Below, piece by piece: positions 27,001-38,626 of a DNA stretch of 64,000 nt (positions within the stretch are counted from its first letter, which is position 1; every line of letters begins with the position of its first letter). A program made the position numbers and the translations under genes. Origin of the DNA: Serinus canaria (taxonomy: Eukaryota > Chordata > Aves > Passeriformes > Fringillidae); assembly GCF_022539315.1 (NCBI RefSeq), contig NC_066316.1, positions 59,873,994-59,937,993 of the forward strand. The letters are read 5' to 3'. The notes beneath the pieces are model-generated. The model did not search any database. It was not told the origin of the DNA and saw only the letters and a program-made list of their open reading frames with translations.

Positions 27001-29780
27001 ATTTCAGTGCATGAAATTTCTGTTACTTACTATCTCAAAGTGATGTGCTCTGTGGGTTTTGATGCCTTTGGCTCGGCATTCTCAAACAGCTACCATCAAG
27101 GCCCCACAGCACAGCAGGACACAAGCTCTTGTAATCTGGGTCAATAAATCCTAACTGGACAATCTGGAACAGAGAAACTTTTGTTCCTTCCAGATGAAAA
27201 TAGCTGGCTATACTCCAGGGTTCAGCAGTAAAAGACATAGGTAAGCCTACTCTTTAGAAGTAAGCCCACCTCATTTGAGAGCTTCAGGAACTCATATCTC
27301 TCAAATCAAGTCTCAGCAAGCTCAGATTCAACTATATGTCTCAGTATGGAGCTCCCAAATACTAATTTATATCTATGGTCTCTCCTCCATTGCCTACTCC
27401 ATCCATTTTTTTTAGTTCCCCAACCAGAACCATCCCTTCTCCTGCTCTTCCTCTCCATGCAGTTATTGAAAATTTTACTGTCACCAGCCCAGCTTGCCCC
27501 ATTCTTATACAGCACACATGGATAACCTCAGCACTCCACTTATCAAGAGACCTCATGCTCCACATGAGAGAGAGGAAGGCAGGAGATTGCTACCTGTCAT
27601 ACATTTTTCCAGCTCTCACACTTGTTGATACAGTTAGTCTGTGTGCTTGATTTGGCTCCATGCCTTCTTCCATACACAGCCCGTGTGAGAGCTCAGCTCT
27701 CCCTGTGTTACACAGAGTGTGAATTCCTCTCAGTGCCCCACTGGTTGTTTTTGATCAGGCTGCTGTGGTGTATATGTAATGTACAATATATCAACAGTCT
27801 AACTACATTTCAATTTAGGCCAGATGCTTCAGGTCTGTCTCCAGTTTTTGTTGTAAAGAACTGATATTTCAGAAGAAGGACATCTTTTGCTTTTGGCCTA
27901 TGACTTCATAGATCTTGTTTGAATGGGGACTTATTTGATGAAAGTGTTATTCCCTGTTTTCTCCCTCCATATTTTCAGTTTTTGTCCTGTATTTCAGCAT
28001 GCAGAGGCTTTGAAGATGCACCCTAGAGGATGAATCATCTTGAAATATGAGTTTTACCAGTTAGTTTTTCCTAGCCTAGCAGTCTTTCAAAACTGCACAA
28101 AAATGAATGCATGCAAAAGCATGAACCAGACCCTTTAAAATCCTGCAATCCTAGGAACGGCCTCTTGTCATTTTCACTCCTGTTCAACAGCGTATAAATT
28201 TAAAAAATAATTTTGTGGAAGTCAGTGGTACTGCTTGCTGAGCAAAGTAGTACAAAGCCGGAATAAAGATCAAGATGTCTGGATCTTACTCATCCGAAAA
28301 TATCTGAGGACTTTCTCAGCAAAAATAAACATCTGTCATTTGGATTATATTGTACTTAAAGAGGCAATAGGGGGGAAAAGATAGCATGCCCTGAAGACTG
28401 ACTCATAAAACTCTGCCAGGTTCCAAACCTGTCAGTTCTTGCAGGTGCTTAAGGGCCAAGTAAAATGGCTATTTGTTAAAATCTAGCCATTAGAGCTTGA
28501 AACAAGAGTACCAATCCATGGAGAAAGCCTTAATTACTGGAGTACAGAGCACTTCTGGATGGTTGGACCTTCGCTTCTGCATGGAACACTGCAATATCAG
28601 CAATGGTTAAGTTTAGCTATTTTTAGGATGAATTGAACACACATGGGAAAACTCAGTTTTAGAATTATTGCCTTTCAGTTACAAAACCTAGAGGAATCTT
28701 CGTCAGTTTATTTTATGATTGATCCTAAGTTTCTCTTTTTTATATTTCTCACTAACATAAGATATAGGATTGCCATGAAAGAATATTTAAAAAGCATTCT
28801 TGAAGATTCAAAACCAAAAACACATTTTACAAGCAATAATAATATTTGATTTTAGACTATTGACTGAGACACATGAGGACAAAGAGATCAAAATGGAAAT
28901 GATACATAAAATACAATGATACTTCTTTCTTTCTTGAAACAATGAATGCTATATTATAAAGCAGCTTCTCTATGCCCTTCTCTTATCTAGAAAAACCTGA
29001 TTATGACTACAGGATGCAGTCATTTAAATCCTCTTGATGCATTTCATCAATGCACCAGTTATTACAGCATTTGCTACAATTTTCCATTTTAATTACTGCT
29101 TACCTACTGTATTCAAGAACAGAGAATGTACAGCCTCCAGCTTTATTTTACTTAAAACTCTTCACAGTGACTCTATATCCCCAGTGATGTTTCTTACTAT
29201 CTTATTTCCATTTTAGTTTAATGTCTTTTACTTAGCACACATTTAAGAAGCATATTCCTATCCTACACCAAGCAAACAATTTACCCTCATACAACCAGCC
29301 ATTGACTCTTTAAGATGTATTTCAACCCACCCAGCGTGTTCATTCTGGTTCACTGGTGAATAGGTAGATTCCTTCAGACAGATCATGCTTTCCAGCTTTT
29401 CCTTTATGAACACTCACCAGTGCTTCAAACAAAATTGCTGCCCAGGGTGAGCAGTATGCAGTAAAAAGAATGTTATCAGTGTACTGAATACAAATGTCAG
29501 AGGGAAAAAAGGGAAGAAGTGATCTTCTTTCAGGATAGTTTTATGCTAAAAATTATATCCAGACTCACTCTTGCTTCTAAAACAACCTCTTCTCTTACCA
29601 CAGAAATCTTTTCCTAAAAGAAATATTAGAAAGACATTTCCTCTTAACCCACATTATTGTGCCTTTTTTGTTGAATAAGGCGTTACAATCACAAATATGT
29701 GACTGGTTCAAGAACTATAAAAATAAAGGGCAAGAAATAAACACTTTTACTAATGTGTTGGAAACTTATTTAGTACAAGT

Positions 29781-29797
29781 AAAAAAAAAAAAAAAAA
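29781..29797 (+). repeat. Poly(A) run, 17 nt
   Basis: Seventeen consecutive A residues. No transposon body is recognisable directly upstream. Confidence 0.95.
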
Positions 29798-31079
29798 TGC
29801 AAATAAGGAGTAAGAACAAAGAGCAAAGAGCAAGTCCACTGTAGGCAGAATAGCTTTGATGTCCAGATATATTTAGAGCTGGCTTGGTTTTGTTGTTGTA
29901 GTCTTAAAATTGAAAAATAATAAGATAAATATCAAAATTATCCTCTGGCCACTGTTCAGACAGAGCAAAGTGTCTACCTCTCACTAGACAGGACAGAGAC
30001 AATTGGTCCAAAGATCCATGGACTACTTTAAGGAGGGAATTTCATACATGATGGCAGTTATCTAAACAATAATTGTGCTTGTCACATATGAGAATAGTTT
30101 AAACACACAGAATAACCTCCACAGTAAATAACTTGGAAACAGAAGGCATAAATGAGTTTAGAAAGGAATAAAGGGAACAAATTTATTTACGTGTTGCAAA
30201 TAACAGATTCAACGGAGATTAAGAACACTCTAACATGCTCAAAAGCAACAGGCCTCCAACCAACTGCAGCAGCATGAGGTAAATTTCAGGCAGATGAGAA
30301 AAAGCTGGTTACCGTCAAGACAGAAAAAGATGAGAGTTTTCATTTTGTGAAGAGAACAAAAGAACTCTGGTTCTCGGGACTGGAAAACTAGAGCATTCAA
30401 CAGCTTCTTTGAATGCCTGGGGCCAGATGAGCAGGACTGGCTACCTGCAATAAAAGTACCAGGTGGAAAAGCAGAAAAAAATAATCCAAGATGTTATCTG
30501 CAACATGTTAGTATGACATGCTTATTGATTTTCTAGAAAGACAGTTAATGATCCAAACAGGAGCTTAAATCTCTTCCTAGAGAGATTCACAAATGAGGCA
30601 AGAGAAGAATTTGCCAGAAAAAAGATCAGAGCACTCAAAAGGCAGAAGGAGACATAGCAAGGTGTCAAAGTACAGTACCACCTTGTCAGATTCAGAAAGT
30701 ATAAGCAGATTTAGCAAGCAACTATGAGATGGTTTAGATCTGCTGAATGCTCAGAGGCATAAGACATTTTGAGAGCTCCTAAGGACACCATTACTGACAA
30801 ACAAGACGGAAAAATGTCTCTATCCTTTTGCTTTCCTCTTCTTGTGAGAAAGGAGATGTCAGCCTGTTAAGTGCTGATCAGCTGCCAGGCCCCAGGAGGA
30901 TGACCCACACCAGGGGCCAGAAAAGAAGGTGTGAAAATGAAAAAAGAGATTGCAGCAGTGACAGGAGTCAGAGACTAAGCAGCTGCATAACATGCAAGTG
31001 GGACATCACATTTTTTTAAATTAATCATTCCCCATCTCAAAATCACAGTCTGAGAGGTTCCTTTGTTGCATTGTCTGTC

Positions 31080-31975
31080 ATCTGTAATCCGTTTTAGTCT
31101 CATCCACAGGTTTGGTACAGGCATTGGAGAGTCTTGCTGTGTTTTTGCCAGCTTTGGGATTCATCCTCCCTTCTGCTCATGCAGTCTCTCATATCACTCC
31201 ATGTGATACACTGCACTGGGTACCCATGCCCAGGTGCTGGCAGCAGGGAGGGGGCTGCAAGGGCAGCCTCTGGGAGGAAAAGGCTGTGCCAGACACTGCC
31301 AGCTCCCAACAGGGTACACAGTCCCTCAGCCAGACAGGCCAGAGAATGGAGAAGGAAAAAGGAGTGGAAGGAGAAGCTCCTGGTCCAGAACAGATACTTG
31401 GAACCCTTGGAGGAAACCAGGCTGGAGCAGATACCCACGCTGCATTTCTATGAAGGATATATGTATAACTACATCCCATGGAGAACTGCTAGGAGAGAAT
31501 TTTTTTTTTGTGAAGGATGTAGGCCCATGGGAAGCACCTGCACTGGAGCTGGGAAATGTGTGAGGAGGAAGGAGTGTCAAAAAGGAACTGTTATGACCAC
31601 TGCTATGACTCCTGCTTGCCATCACCCTGCATCACTTGTGGTAGTGGGGGAGGAGGTAGAGGAGCAGGCTGGAATGAAGAAGTGAGGTTGAGTCTGGGGA
31701 AAAAAAAAGAAGGTGGAGAAAGAGGTGTATTCTTAATTTTTTTTTTTCACTACCTGAAACTATTTAAATTGGCAATAACTGAAGTCAACTTTCCTTAAAT
31801 AAAGTGTTTTAATTGGAAAATGATTTCCTGGTTGTTACTTCAGCCCATGAGCTCCTTCATCTTTTGTTCTACCCCTGCCCTGCTGAGAAGGGCAGGGAGA
31901 GAGTGGCTGGGTGGGCATCTTCAGCTGGCCAAGACCAACCCACCAGAGACACCATGGGATAATAAATCAATATAA
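31080..31975 (+). mobile_element. GC-rich block, probably derived from an avian LTR element
   Basis: This 0.9-kb block is much richer in GC than the surrounding intron. Its right part has ACTATTTAAATTGGCAATAA, an AATAAA signal at about 31797-31802, then CCCTGCCCTGCTGAGAAGGG and TGGCTGGGTGGGCATCTTCAG, ending near CCAACCCACCAGAGACA, which resembles the 3' part of a bird ERV LTR as I recall it. Several overlapping open frames on both strands (up to 183 codons) are composition artefacts. The family name and left boundary are uncertain. Confidence 0.5.
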
Positions 31976-32548
31976 TTTTATTGAACTGGTGCAATCAGTT
32001 ATTACAGTAGATTATGGGCCCTGTCTTTGCATCCCTGCCATGTTGCTTTTATGTTCTATTGATCTCTGTTTTAAAGGATTGTTACAGCTCATCAATAGAT
32101 TGTAATTAGCCCAATTTATAAATCTCTTAACAACCGGCCTTGAGTTTTGTTGTCTTCCTACAGTATTTTCAGATGTTTTACAATGAAAGAACCAAAAAAA
32201 ATGGCAATTCATTGTTTCCAAAGCCCAATGAACAGTTCATTGTCTATGTGAAGATAGCTTTTACAGGGCTATGGTAAGCATCTTGTAATCCTACATGAAT
32301 AACACAGAAAGCAAATAAATAAATTTCAAGAATAATTTTAAGATTACAAATGGAAATATGCTTAGATAGGAGAAAATATTATAACAAACACCAATATTTG
32401 CATGAGTTTTAATCTCCCTGGTAAAAGAAGAAAGCTCTTTAATACCAAAATTCTTCAATATTTTTCACTGGGAGTTTTCTTCCAAACATACACTAGTTTC
32501 CCAGCCTGAAACTGAAAGAAGACTCAACAAATTGGTAATATGAGTTTC

Positions 32549-32580
32549 AAAAAAAAAAAAAAAAGAAAAAGAAAAAGAAA
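32549..32580 (+). repeat. Poly(A)/(GAAAAA)n tract
   Basis: A run of 16 A followed by G-A5 units. It lies about 170 nt downstream of the exon 9 donor on the transcript, where it reads as a T-rich tract. Confidence 0.93.
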
Positions 32581-32747
32581 TTAAAACATTGCAGCTGGAT
32601 TACTGTTTGCATGAGTAAAATTAAAAAAATAACCACAACAGACATTTAGGGTTTTTTTCTTGTTAAAGATACCAAAAATGTAATTCAGCATTTTTTGACC
32701 ATTGCTGATCTTCATCTTTAACATCCCTATATTTAAAGGAATCTTAC

Positions 32748-32847
32748 CTCCTTCCGTATGTTTCTCATCCTTGACACAGGTATCATTTAAAGACCCATTT
32801 GGATCGCAGGAACATGGCTGACATGGATCTGGGCTTTCTGGCAATAC
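32748..32847 (-). CDS. LAMA2: LAMA2 exon 9: LE repeat 2/3 junction
   Basis: This exon has 100 nt, entering in phase 0 and leaving with one extra base. The acceptor is atttttatag and the donor GGAG before gtaaga. The peptide is VLPESPDPCQPCSCDPNGSL followed by NDTCVKDEKHTEGG. The P-C-Q-P-C-x-C-D-P motif marks the start of an LE repeat, and C-V-K-D-E-K-H is a LAMA2 landmark (about human residues 403-436). Two N-glycosylation sequons, N-G-S and N-D-T, lie four residues apart; my recollection of the human protein has Ile and Glu-Val here instead. An 8.2-kb intron follows, the second longest complete intron in the window. Confidence 0.96.
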
Positions 32848-34508
32848 CTATAAAAATAAAGATGTTAGAAGTAAAAAAAACTACCCTTCAATAAATTGAA
32901 AGTTTTATTTACATCTTAAAAAGTAGGAGAGAATGACTTCTGTATAGGTGGCTTATACTTGAAGAAAAATGAGACAGCTGATAAACTTAGTCCATGCAGA
33001 CTATGACAAGAAGAAAATGCCTCAAACTGCACCAGAGATTGGATATTATGAAAAATTTCTTCACAAAAAGGTTTGTTTAACATTGGAATGGACTGCAGCA
33101 AAAAGTGGTGGAGTCACCAATCCCTGGAGGCATTTAAAAGATGTTTAGATGCGGCATTCAAAGACATTGTTTAGGACAGTGTTAAGTTAAGGGTTGGACT
33201 CAATCTTAATGGTCCTTTCAACATAAGTGATTCTAGGTTCTGTGATTCAATTAAAGTTACATTTGGGATTTTTATTTAGAAATATGTAGGGACTTAGATG
33301 CAAATATTTCTTCAACTAAAAAAATACCAGGTGTACAGAGAACAGAACCTTGTATAATTGAAATCAATAAATGTAACAAAGTAGATTTAAGCATTTACTA
33401 CCTGAAGTAATATTGACAAGCTCAGTTGTGAATATTGACATGATTCAAAAAACTAACTAATGCTAGCTAGTCAGTAAGAGGGAAAAAAAGTAAGTGAAGA
33501 AAAGTGAACATTAAACAATGGAACAATTTCCTTTTCTTCTTCTTGAGAGGTTACCTCAACAAAACTTAAACCCTGATCTAATACCAAACTAGGAACATAA
33601 ATTAGAAGTTCTGCACAAACTAGATACATACACACAATATGGATATACTATACAAATACACACATATATATCAAATCCCTTTTAGCTGGATGATAACTTA
33701 AAACAGAGGAAAAAATCAAGTAAGTGCCCTGCTGTTGAAGAAATTGTTTTGCAGTACTCCTTTCTCAAGTTGTAAGGCTAAATCTAGTCTATCAGGGAAA
33801 ACGTAATTATTGCTATTTGCTGATGTTCCCTCTTTGAGGATTGAACACCAATCAGACTAAAGGCCATTATTTACCCATCTAAAAATATACAGATGGAATA
33901 TAAGCAATTCAAGCACACACTAATAGTGTAGCTGTCTAAAGCACAGGAATGGCTCATATTGACAATACAACCTAATATAAGATTCATCTTTTGACAGCTT
34001 CCACTTAGATGAAAATACAGTCTTATACAATGAAATACAAAAAGCAATTTCCACTGCACTGAAATTTAAAGACATTCACAAAACACTATGAAATTTCAGT
34101 GGTTATTAATTCTATATTGCATTTAAAAAACAGAAATTACAGTCTCTCTTTCATCAATACCAAATATAGCAGTATTTCTTTGAACTTTGATAACAAAAGT
34201 TGAAATTCATTACTGAGGCAGAAGTTCTGTTTACAGGACCACATCCTCTTTTAAATTAAATTGAAATACTAGCTGGAGGCCCTGACCTCAAGTGCATTCC
34301 CTCATTTCAACACAATTCACTTTCCTATTTCTCCGAGCGTTAACTTCATACGTTCCCAGCTGTGAAAAGCAACGGCTGCACTGCAGTCAGATTTGGAAGT
34401 TAACCTTCCCAAAATGGCAGTCCAAGCTCTGTTTAGCAAGGTGAGCTGATGGAGGGATGGTTTGAGCAGCGACCTTTGCAGCAGAGGGAGGCAGGAGCGG
34501 GCTCTTAC
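32848..34508 (-). other. LAMA2: LAMA2 intron 8
   Basis: A 1,661-nt phase 0 intron. It contains a plus-strand CR1 3' fragment (about 32950-33250) and, next to exon 8, a CpG-richer stretch (about 34310-34508). No gene was seen. Confidence 0.92.
32950..33250 (+). repeat. CR1 LINE 3'-end fragment
   Basis: A plus-strand CR1 tail: TTGGATATTATGAAAAATTT, then GGTGGAGTCACCAATCCCTG, then GGGTTGGACTCAATCTTAAT and a terminal TGATTCTAGGTTCTGTGATTC microsatellite-like end typical of CR1. It is antisense to LAMA2, about 100 nt upstream of the exon 9 acceptor on the transcript. Confidence 0.92.
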
Positions 34509-34687
34509 CCCTTTTGGCCTGAAGTAGCCATCCAGGCAGGTCTGGCAGTTGATGCCGCTGGTGTAGCTCGAGCAACTCACACACACGCCGCCCCCGACGT
34601 ACTCCCCGTGGATGTTCAAACTCTGATTTCTGTCTGCCACGTCCTGGTCGTAGTAACACTCCTCAGCCTTCCCGTGACAGTTGCATG
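34509..34687 (-). CDS. LAMA2: LAMA2 exon 8: LE repeat 2
   Basis: This exon has 179 nt. It completes the split codon from exon 7 (reads Pro; recalled human residue Ala) and ends in phase 0. The acceptor is a strong pyrimidine tract, cctccccttacag, and the donor GGG before gtaaga. The peptide includes CNCHGKAEECYYDQDVADRN, then SLNIHGEYVGGGVC and INCQTCLDGYFRPKG. GGGVC and GYFRPKG are conserved landmarks of LE repeat 2 in LAMA2 (about human residues 343-402). One sequon, N-Q-S, is present. The exon and about 190 nt of its downstream intron are CpG-rich relative to the surroundings. The frame is intact. Confidence 0.97.
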
Positions 34688-36359
34688 CTGTAAGGGGAGG
34701 AGAGTGTTAGCTCTTCTGGGGATGCCCCACTGTTACTGAGGTATTAAAAAGAGCCATTTAATATTTTATCATTGGTTCTCTGTATATTGCAAAAGCACAT
34801 GCAAACATTCATTTACTACTTCATTTGTCAACGGTGACGTAGTCCCGTTACAAACACAGCCTGAAATTGAATTAAATTATGCTGTATTTTTTCTCCTCAA
34901 TATTTTGTCTTGGGGAGTACAGAAGCTGACAGATGCAGTCTAATTATGATTAGTTTGTTTCAGTTTGTTTGATTTTTTTTTCTTGTTTAAATTGATAGCT
35001 GAGAAACCTTTTGGTGGTTGCGTACAGGTACAGTTCATGAAAGGATCATCTAAATTAAAATACAAGAGGAGTTGTAAGGAAAGCAGCACAATGGTATGAG
35101 TAAATTAAAATGATTCAAATAAAATCTGAAAGGCATCCTTAAAAGATCTCACTTGCACATATGCATGTAAGAATTGGTGCAGAACAAAGGGATTCCCAAC
35201 CTTAAATCTTCTTTTGATATTTATAGGTGAACTCTAGACTTCACGTCCACATATAGGAAAGATAAACTAATAATCTGTTGCAGTGAAAATGAGGTAGCTC
35301 ACTGTCCCTTTCCCCATGGTATTAAAACATTCATTTAATCATAAAGAGAAATTCAACGTTATGGAGAGGTGTTCTCTTTATATCTGAACCAGATCCCAGG
35401 GAACTGTTTCCCCCAAGACAGTACAACAATTCACTGAAGGTTGAACAGGGTGTAAGTGTCTCTTTAAAAATAAACATGAAAGAAAATGTACCCTGCCTCC
35501 ATTCCATAATGCATTCCCACTGCAGACACAGTCCCAACTAAAACAAAGACCTCTGTGACCAAAGTTAACAGGACACAAATAAGCAATAGCTACTCTGGGC
35601 ATATCTGCCCAGATATGGGCATATCTGTTCCTTTTTATTTATTTTTAATCACTCATGATAAAATTATAGCTGAAATCCTACAAATGAATAAATATTTAGA
35701 GTAATGGAGCATTAGATTTTACTATGTTCAGAAATATAAGTGGTATGTGACCCCTGGAAGTAAGATGGTAAAGTTCAATTATAACTACCCTTACTACAAT
35801 AAATCTGAAAATTAAATTTCCACCCTGTGGGAAGTTGATATCTCAAGGTATGGTTTCATTCCATGTCAGAAAACTGGATACATTGTCTTTTCAGTTAAAA
35901 AAGAAATCAACTTGCATTTTGATCATACCAAAATATTTTCTTTCAGCAAAGATGAACATTATAACATATAAAAGTGCCATTCATACAGACATTACACCAG
36001 TAAAGTTTCATATAATGAAAAACCTGTAAATAGATTTTTTTTTACTTACCAGGATATAGCCCTGTTATTTTATCAAAACAAAACCATCATGATTATAAAA
36101 ATTTTTTTTCATATAGCATTCCCCAAATGTCACCATGTTACAAGAAAATATTCTGAGTTCAATAAAACCTCAACTCAACATGTAATTTTTCTGCAGAGAC
36201 TTTTGAGTCAGTCTAATTAAGTGAATAACATCAAATCAAATGTTATTCATAAACCAACGTGGTTAGAAACCAAATTTACTGCAAAATCACGTCGGACCAA
36301 ATTTCAGTTTTCAGTAGCAGTTGCAAGAAATTTTCTCCTCTGTGCTGCCTTCAACTTAC
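34688..36359 (-). other. LAMA2: LAMA2 intron 7
   Basis: A 1,672-nt phase 1 intron with a gtaagt donor and a cccttacag acceptor. It holds only a short repeated GGGCATATCTG motif near 35600-35632. No transposable element or gene was recognised. Confidence 0.92.
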
Positions 36360-36477
36360 GTTCACATTCATGCTTATGCAGAAGAGTGCCAGCATGCCAA
36401 GGCTTTTGATGGAAACCAGGACAACACTGATCACATGTCTCTCCGCATGTGTTGTGCTCACACTGACAGACGGATTT
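36360..36477 (-). CDS. LAMA2: LAMA2 exon 7: LE repeat 1
   Basis: This exon has 118 nt, so it enters in phase 0 and leaves with one extra base (phase 1 intron). The acceptor is ttaaattag and the donor GAAC before gtaagt. The peptide starts KSVCQCEHNTCGETCDQCCP and then reads GFHQKPWHAG before ending HKHECE. The cysteine spacing (C-x-C-x4-C-x3-C-x2-CC) and the GFHQKPW motif are the hallmark of the first LE repeat of laminin alpha-1/alpha-2 short arms. It matches about human residues 304-343. LE repeats form the rod linking the LN domain to the L4 globules. Open frames on the opposite strand over this exon are shadows. Confidence 0.97.
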
Positions 36478-37217
36478 CTAATTTAAAAGAAAAACAAATA
36501 TTTACACAATGTGATGATTTGAAAAATCTGTCCATGTACATAATATGCATTCCAGTTCAAATTATGAAAACATTAAGGATGGCTCTACTCTGTAATTCCT
36601 TTGTTTATTCATTTGTATCCGTTTATGCATCCTGCATTCACCAAGTGTGTTTAACTTTTATGGCTCTATTTGAAGAAAACAGCCACAAAGCAAATAAAGA
36701 TAGCTGGCCAGATAATCTAGGGAGAATCTAAGAATGCAGGAAAATTTAATTCCAACTGGATAAAGAAAGGACTATGGGAAAGTTCCCCAATAAAACAAAT
36801 AAGCAGAAGTACAGGTAGCCCTTGGATGCAGGAACGCTGATCTGACCCCTGAAGGAGCAAGCCATTCTCCACCCTTCCCTTTGAGGAAGCAATTCTGCTG
36901 CTTCAGAATGAAATCAATTCTGTTAGCTGATCCAACACAAACTGCCTTTTTTTCTTATACTTTGATGTTAGTTTTTGACTGGAAAAGTCAACTTATCATG
37001 TAACCTTCCAATTGTGTAACTAATTCTATGGGAGGGATAGAAGGAGTGTTTAAAGAAATAATAGATGAGCACAAGTCCTGCCTTTCCTTCACTTTACAGT
37101 TCCCCACAAGACCATCTTAGTCCCAGCATGAAAATATTACCATAAGGAACACCCAAACTCTCTGAGCCACAGAGGCAGCTTGAAAGAGGTAAAAACCCAT
37201 GCAGTTTGGAGAAATGA

Positions 37218-38018
37218 GAAGTAAAAATTGCCTTTCCGACAGTTATTCAGCGAAGCGGATTCTCTGTGGTCCTTGTGAAGCCATACAAGGTCAAACCAGC
37301 AAGCCAGAGAAACTCCAAGGCTCACAGGACAAAGCATAAATTTTGCAAAACAAGGCTAACTCAAGGACTGCTTCAGAAAAGCATGGCAGGAAATTCCAGC
37401 AAGTTTATTCCTTGTAATGCTAAGGGAAAGATTCTTTCTGCTGACAAGTACAGTCGTAATGTTTATAAGCCTATTTTGGCGTGGCTCAGTCTAAAGAATA
37501 TCCTTGGACAGTTAAACCTCCAAATCTCTACTGGCTTGAGCTGTTTCACTTACGCTATTTTTTATACTGGTCAGACAACAAATACACATTTGACATCCTG
37601 CAAAACAGGACATCACTCTTGTCAAAATGGCTTTTTTTGTCTAGTAGCCAAATTATCTGAAGTATGTATTAATCTCAGTAGTAGCACTTATTTTCCGAGG
37701 CAGGCCCGATCTAACAGATGGCAAAGAGACAAAGCTGCAGCTTCGTCACTAAGGGCATCTGAAACAACAGTTCAACACTTGCTGTACATATCATTACAGA
37801 AAATTCTCAGAAGGGTTAAACCAAGGAGTTTGCTCAATTTTTACAAGGATACATTTAGAACTCTAAATGTATTCTCTATAAGCTTTTGTAATTTCTTTGA
37901 ATTATTTCCTACATTATGGCTTAATGCCACATACAAACAAGATTTTCATTTAAATCCGATAAAGCTCCCACTTAAGCGAATAGTACATGAAGAGATCCCA
38001 CACTGTGGCATGTTATAG
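37218..38018 (+). other. Unrecognised 267-codon open frame in a CpG-retaining block, antisense within LAMA2 intron 6
   Basis: The plus-strand frame is open from just after a TGA at 37215-37217 to a TAG ending at 38018. The first ATG is at 37383 (A at -3 and G at +4, a favourable Kozak context), giving 211 codons. The predicted protein has many Lys, Ser, Leu and Cys residues, no signal peptide or membrane segment I can call, and no domain I recognise. No poly(A) signal follows the stop closely. About 12 CpG dinucleotides occur in roughly 850 nt, far above the surrounding intron. It could be a young insertion, a pseudogene of an unknown source, a constrained regulatory block, or chance. I do not claim it is a gene. 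Confidence 0.3.
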
Positions 38019-38606
38019 TAAACAGGAAATTCACTATTAATGACAATCGGTGCATAGAGTTGTATAATCAGTAAAAAATTTTATTTCTATATAAATTATA
38101 TTATGTTTAGATTATATTGGTTTTGTGCAAAAAAAGAGTTACAAGTTGAAATACAATACAAACAGCCCATGATTTTCTCGATTGGCATAACTGATCATTC
38201 AGTTGATACTCCCTACATAGCCAATGCACCATTCTAGAGCCATGATTTGTTTGCAAGCATCAATTAAATATCTGACAATCATTTAGGAAATATCTTGATT
38301 AATATCAAGAAGGAAAAGAAAGACTAACAGTTAGTGCTCATTTTTACGGCTATATAGTGTAACCCAGATTTCTGTTTTTCCTAGGAAACTTCCAATATGA
38401 ATTATCTGAAACCTATTCTTTCATTTCAGGAAAGTCTCTGCTGACACTGTATGAATGTTTATTATTCTGGCTGCTAGCACTATTGCATTCTGGCACTGCT
38501 TCTGACTGTTCTTCTAGGTGAAAAACAGACATAAATTCACAGAATGCTGAAGAATATCAATATCAGGGTTTTTTTCTCATGTTCCACCCTATAAATAAGG
38601 CACAAT

Positions 38607-38619
38607 AAAAAAAAAAAAA
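38607..38619 (-). promoter_or_regulatory. U-rich tract downstream of exon 6 donor
   Basis: Thirteen consecutive A on the plus strand, read as U13 in the LAMA2 pre-mRNA at intron positions +8 to +20 after the donor AAT|gtatgta. U-rich sequence just downstream of a non-consensus donor is the known binding context of TIA1/TIAL1, which help U1 snRNP. The role here is inferred. Confidence 0.4.
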
Positions 38620-38626
38620 TACATAC

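Larger units (their letters stand above)
24509..32747 (-). other. LAMA2: LAMA2 intron 9
   Basis: An 8,239-nt phase 1 intron. It holds an old minus-strand LINE remnant (about 24930-27000), a poly(A) run (29781-29797), a GC-rich probable LTR-derived block (about 31080-31975) and a poly(A)/(GAAAAA) tract (32549-32580). The stretch 27000-29780 shows no repeat or gene I recognise. Confidence 0.9.
36478..38626 (-). other. LAMA2: LAMA2 intron 6
   Basis: A 2,149-nt phase 0 intron. Its middle is occupied by a CpG-retaining block with a long plus-strand open frame (37218-38018), listed separately. The 5' end on the transcript has a 13-T run shortly after the donor. No recognised repeat is present. Confidence 0.92.

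Noticed and set aside
31100..31798. Six or more overlapping open frames on both strands, up to 183 codons
   Set aside because: They lie in a GC-rich, probably repeat-derived block where stop codons are rare. None looks like a known protein and they contradict one another.
34449..34739. Plus-strand 96-codon open frame over exon 8
   Set aside because: Antisense to exon 8, explained by its GC-rich coding sequence.
36221..36731. Overlapping plus-strand open frames (up to 136 codons) across LAMA2 exon 7
   Set aside because: They are antisense shadows of a well-supported minus-strand exon with canonical splice sites.
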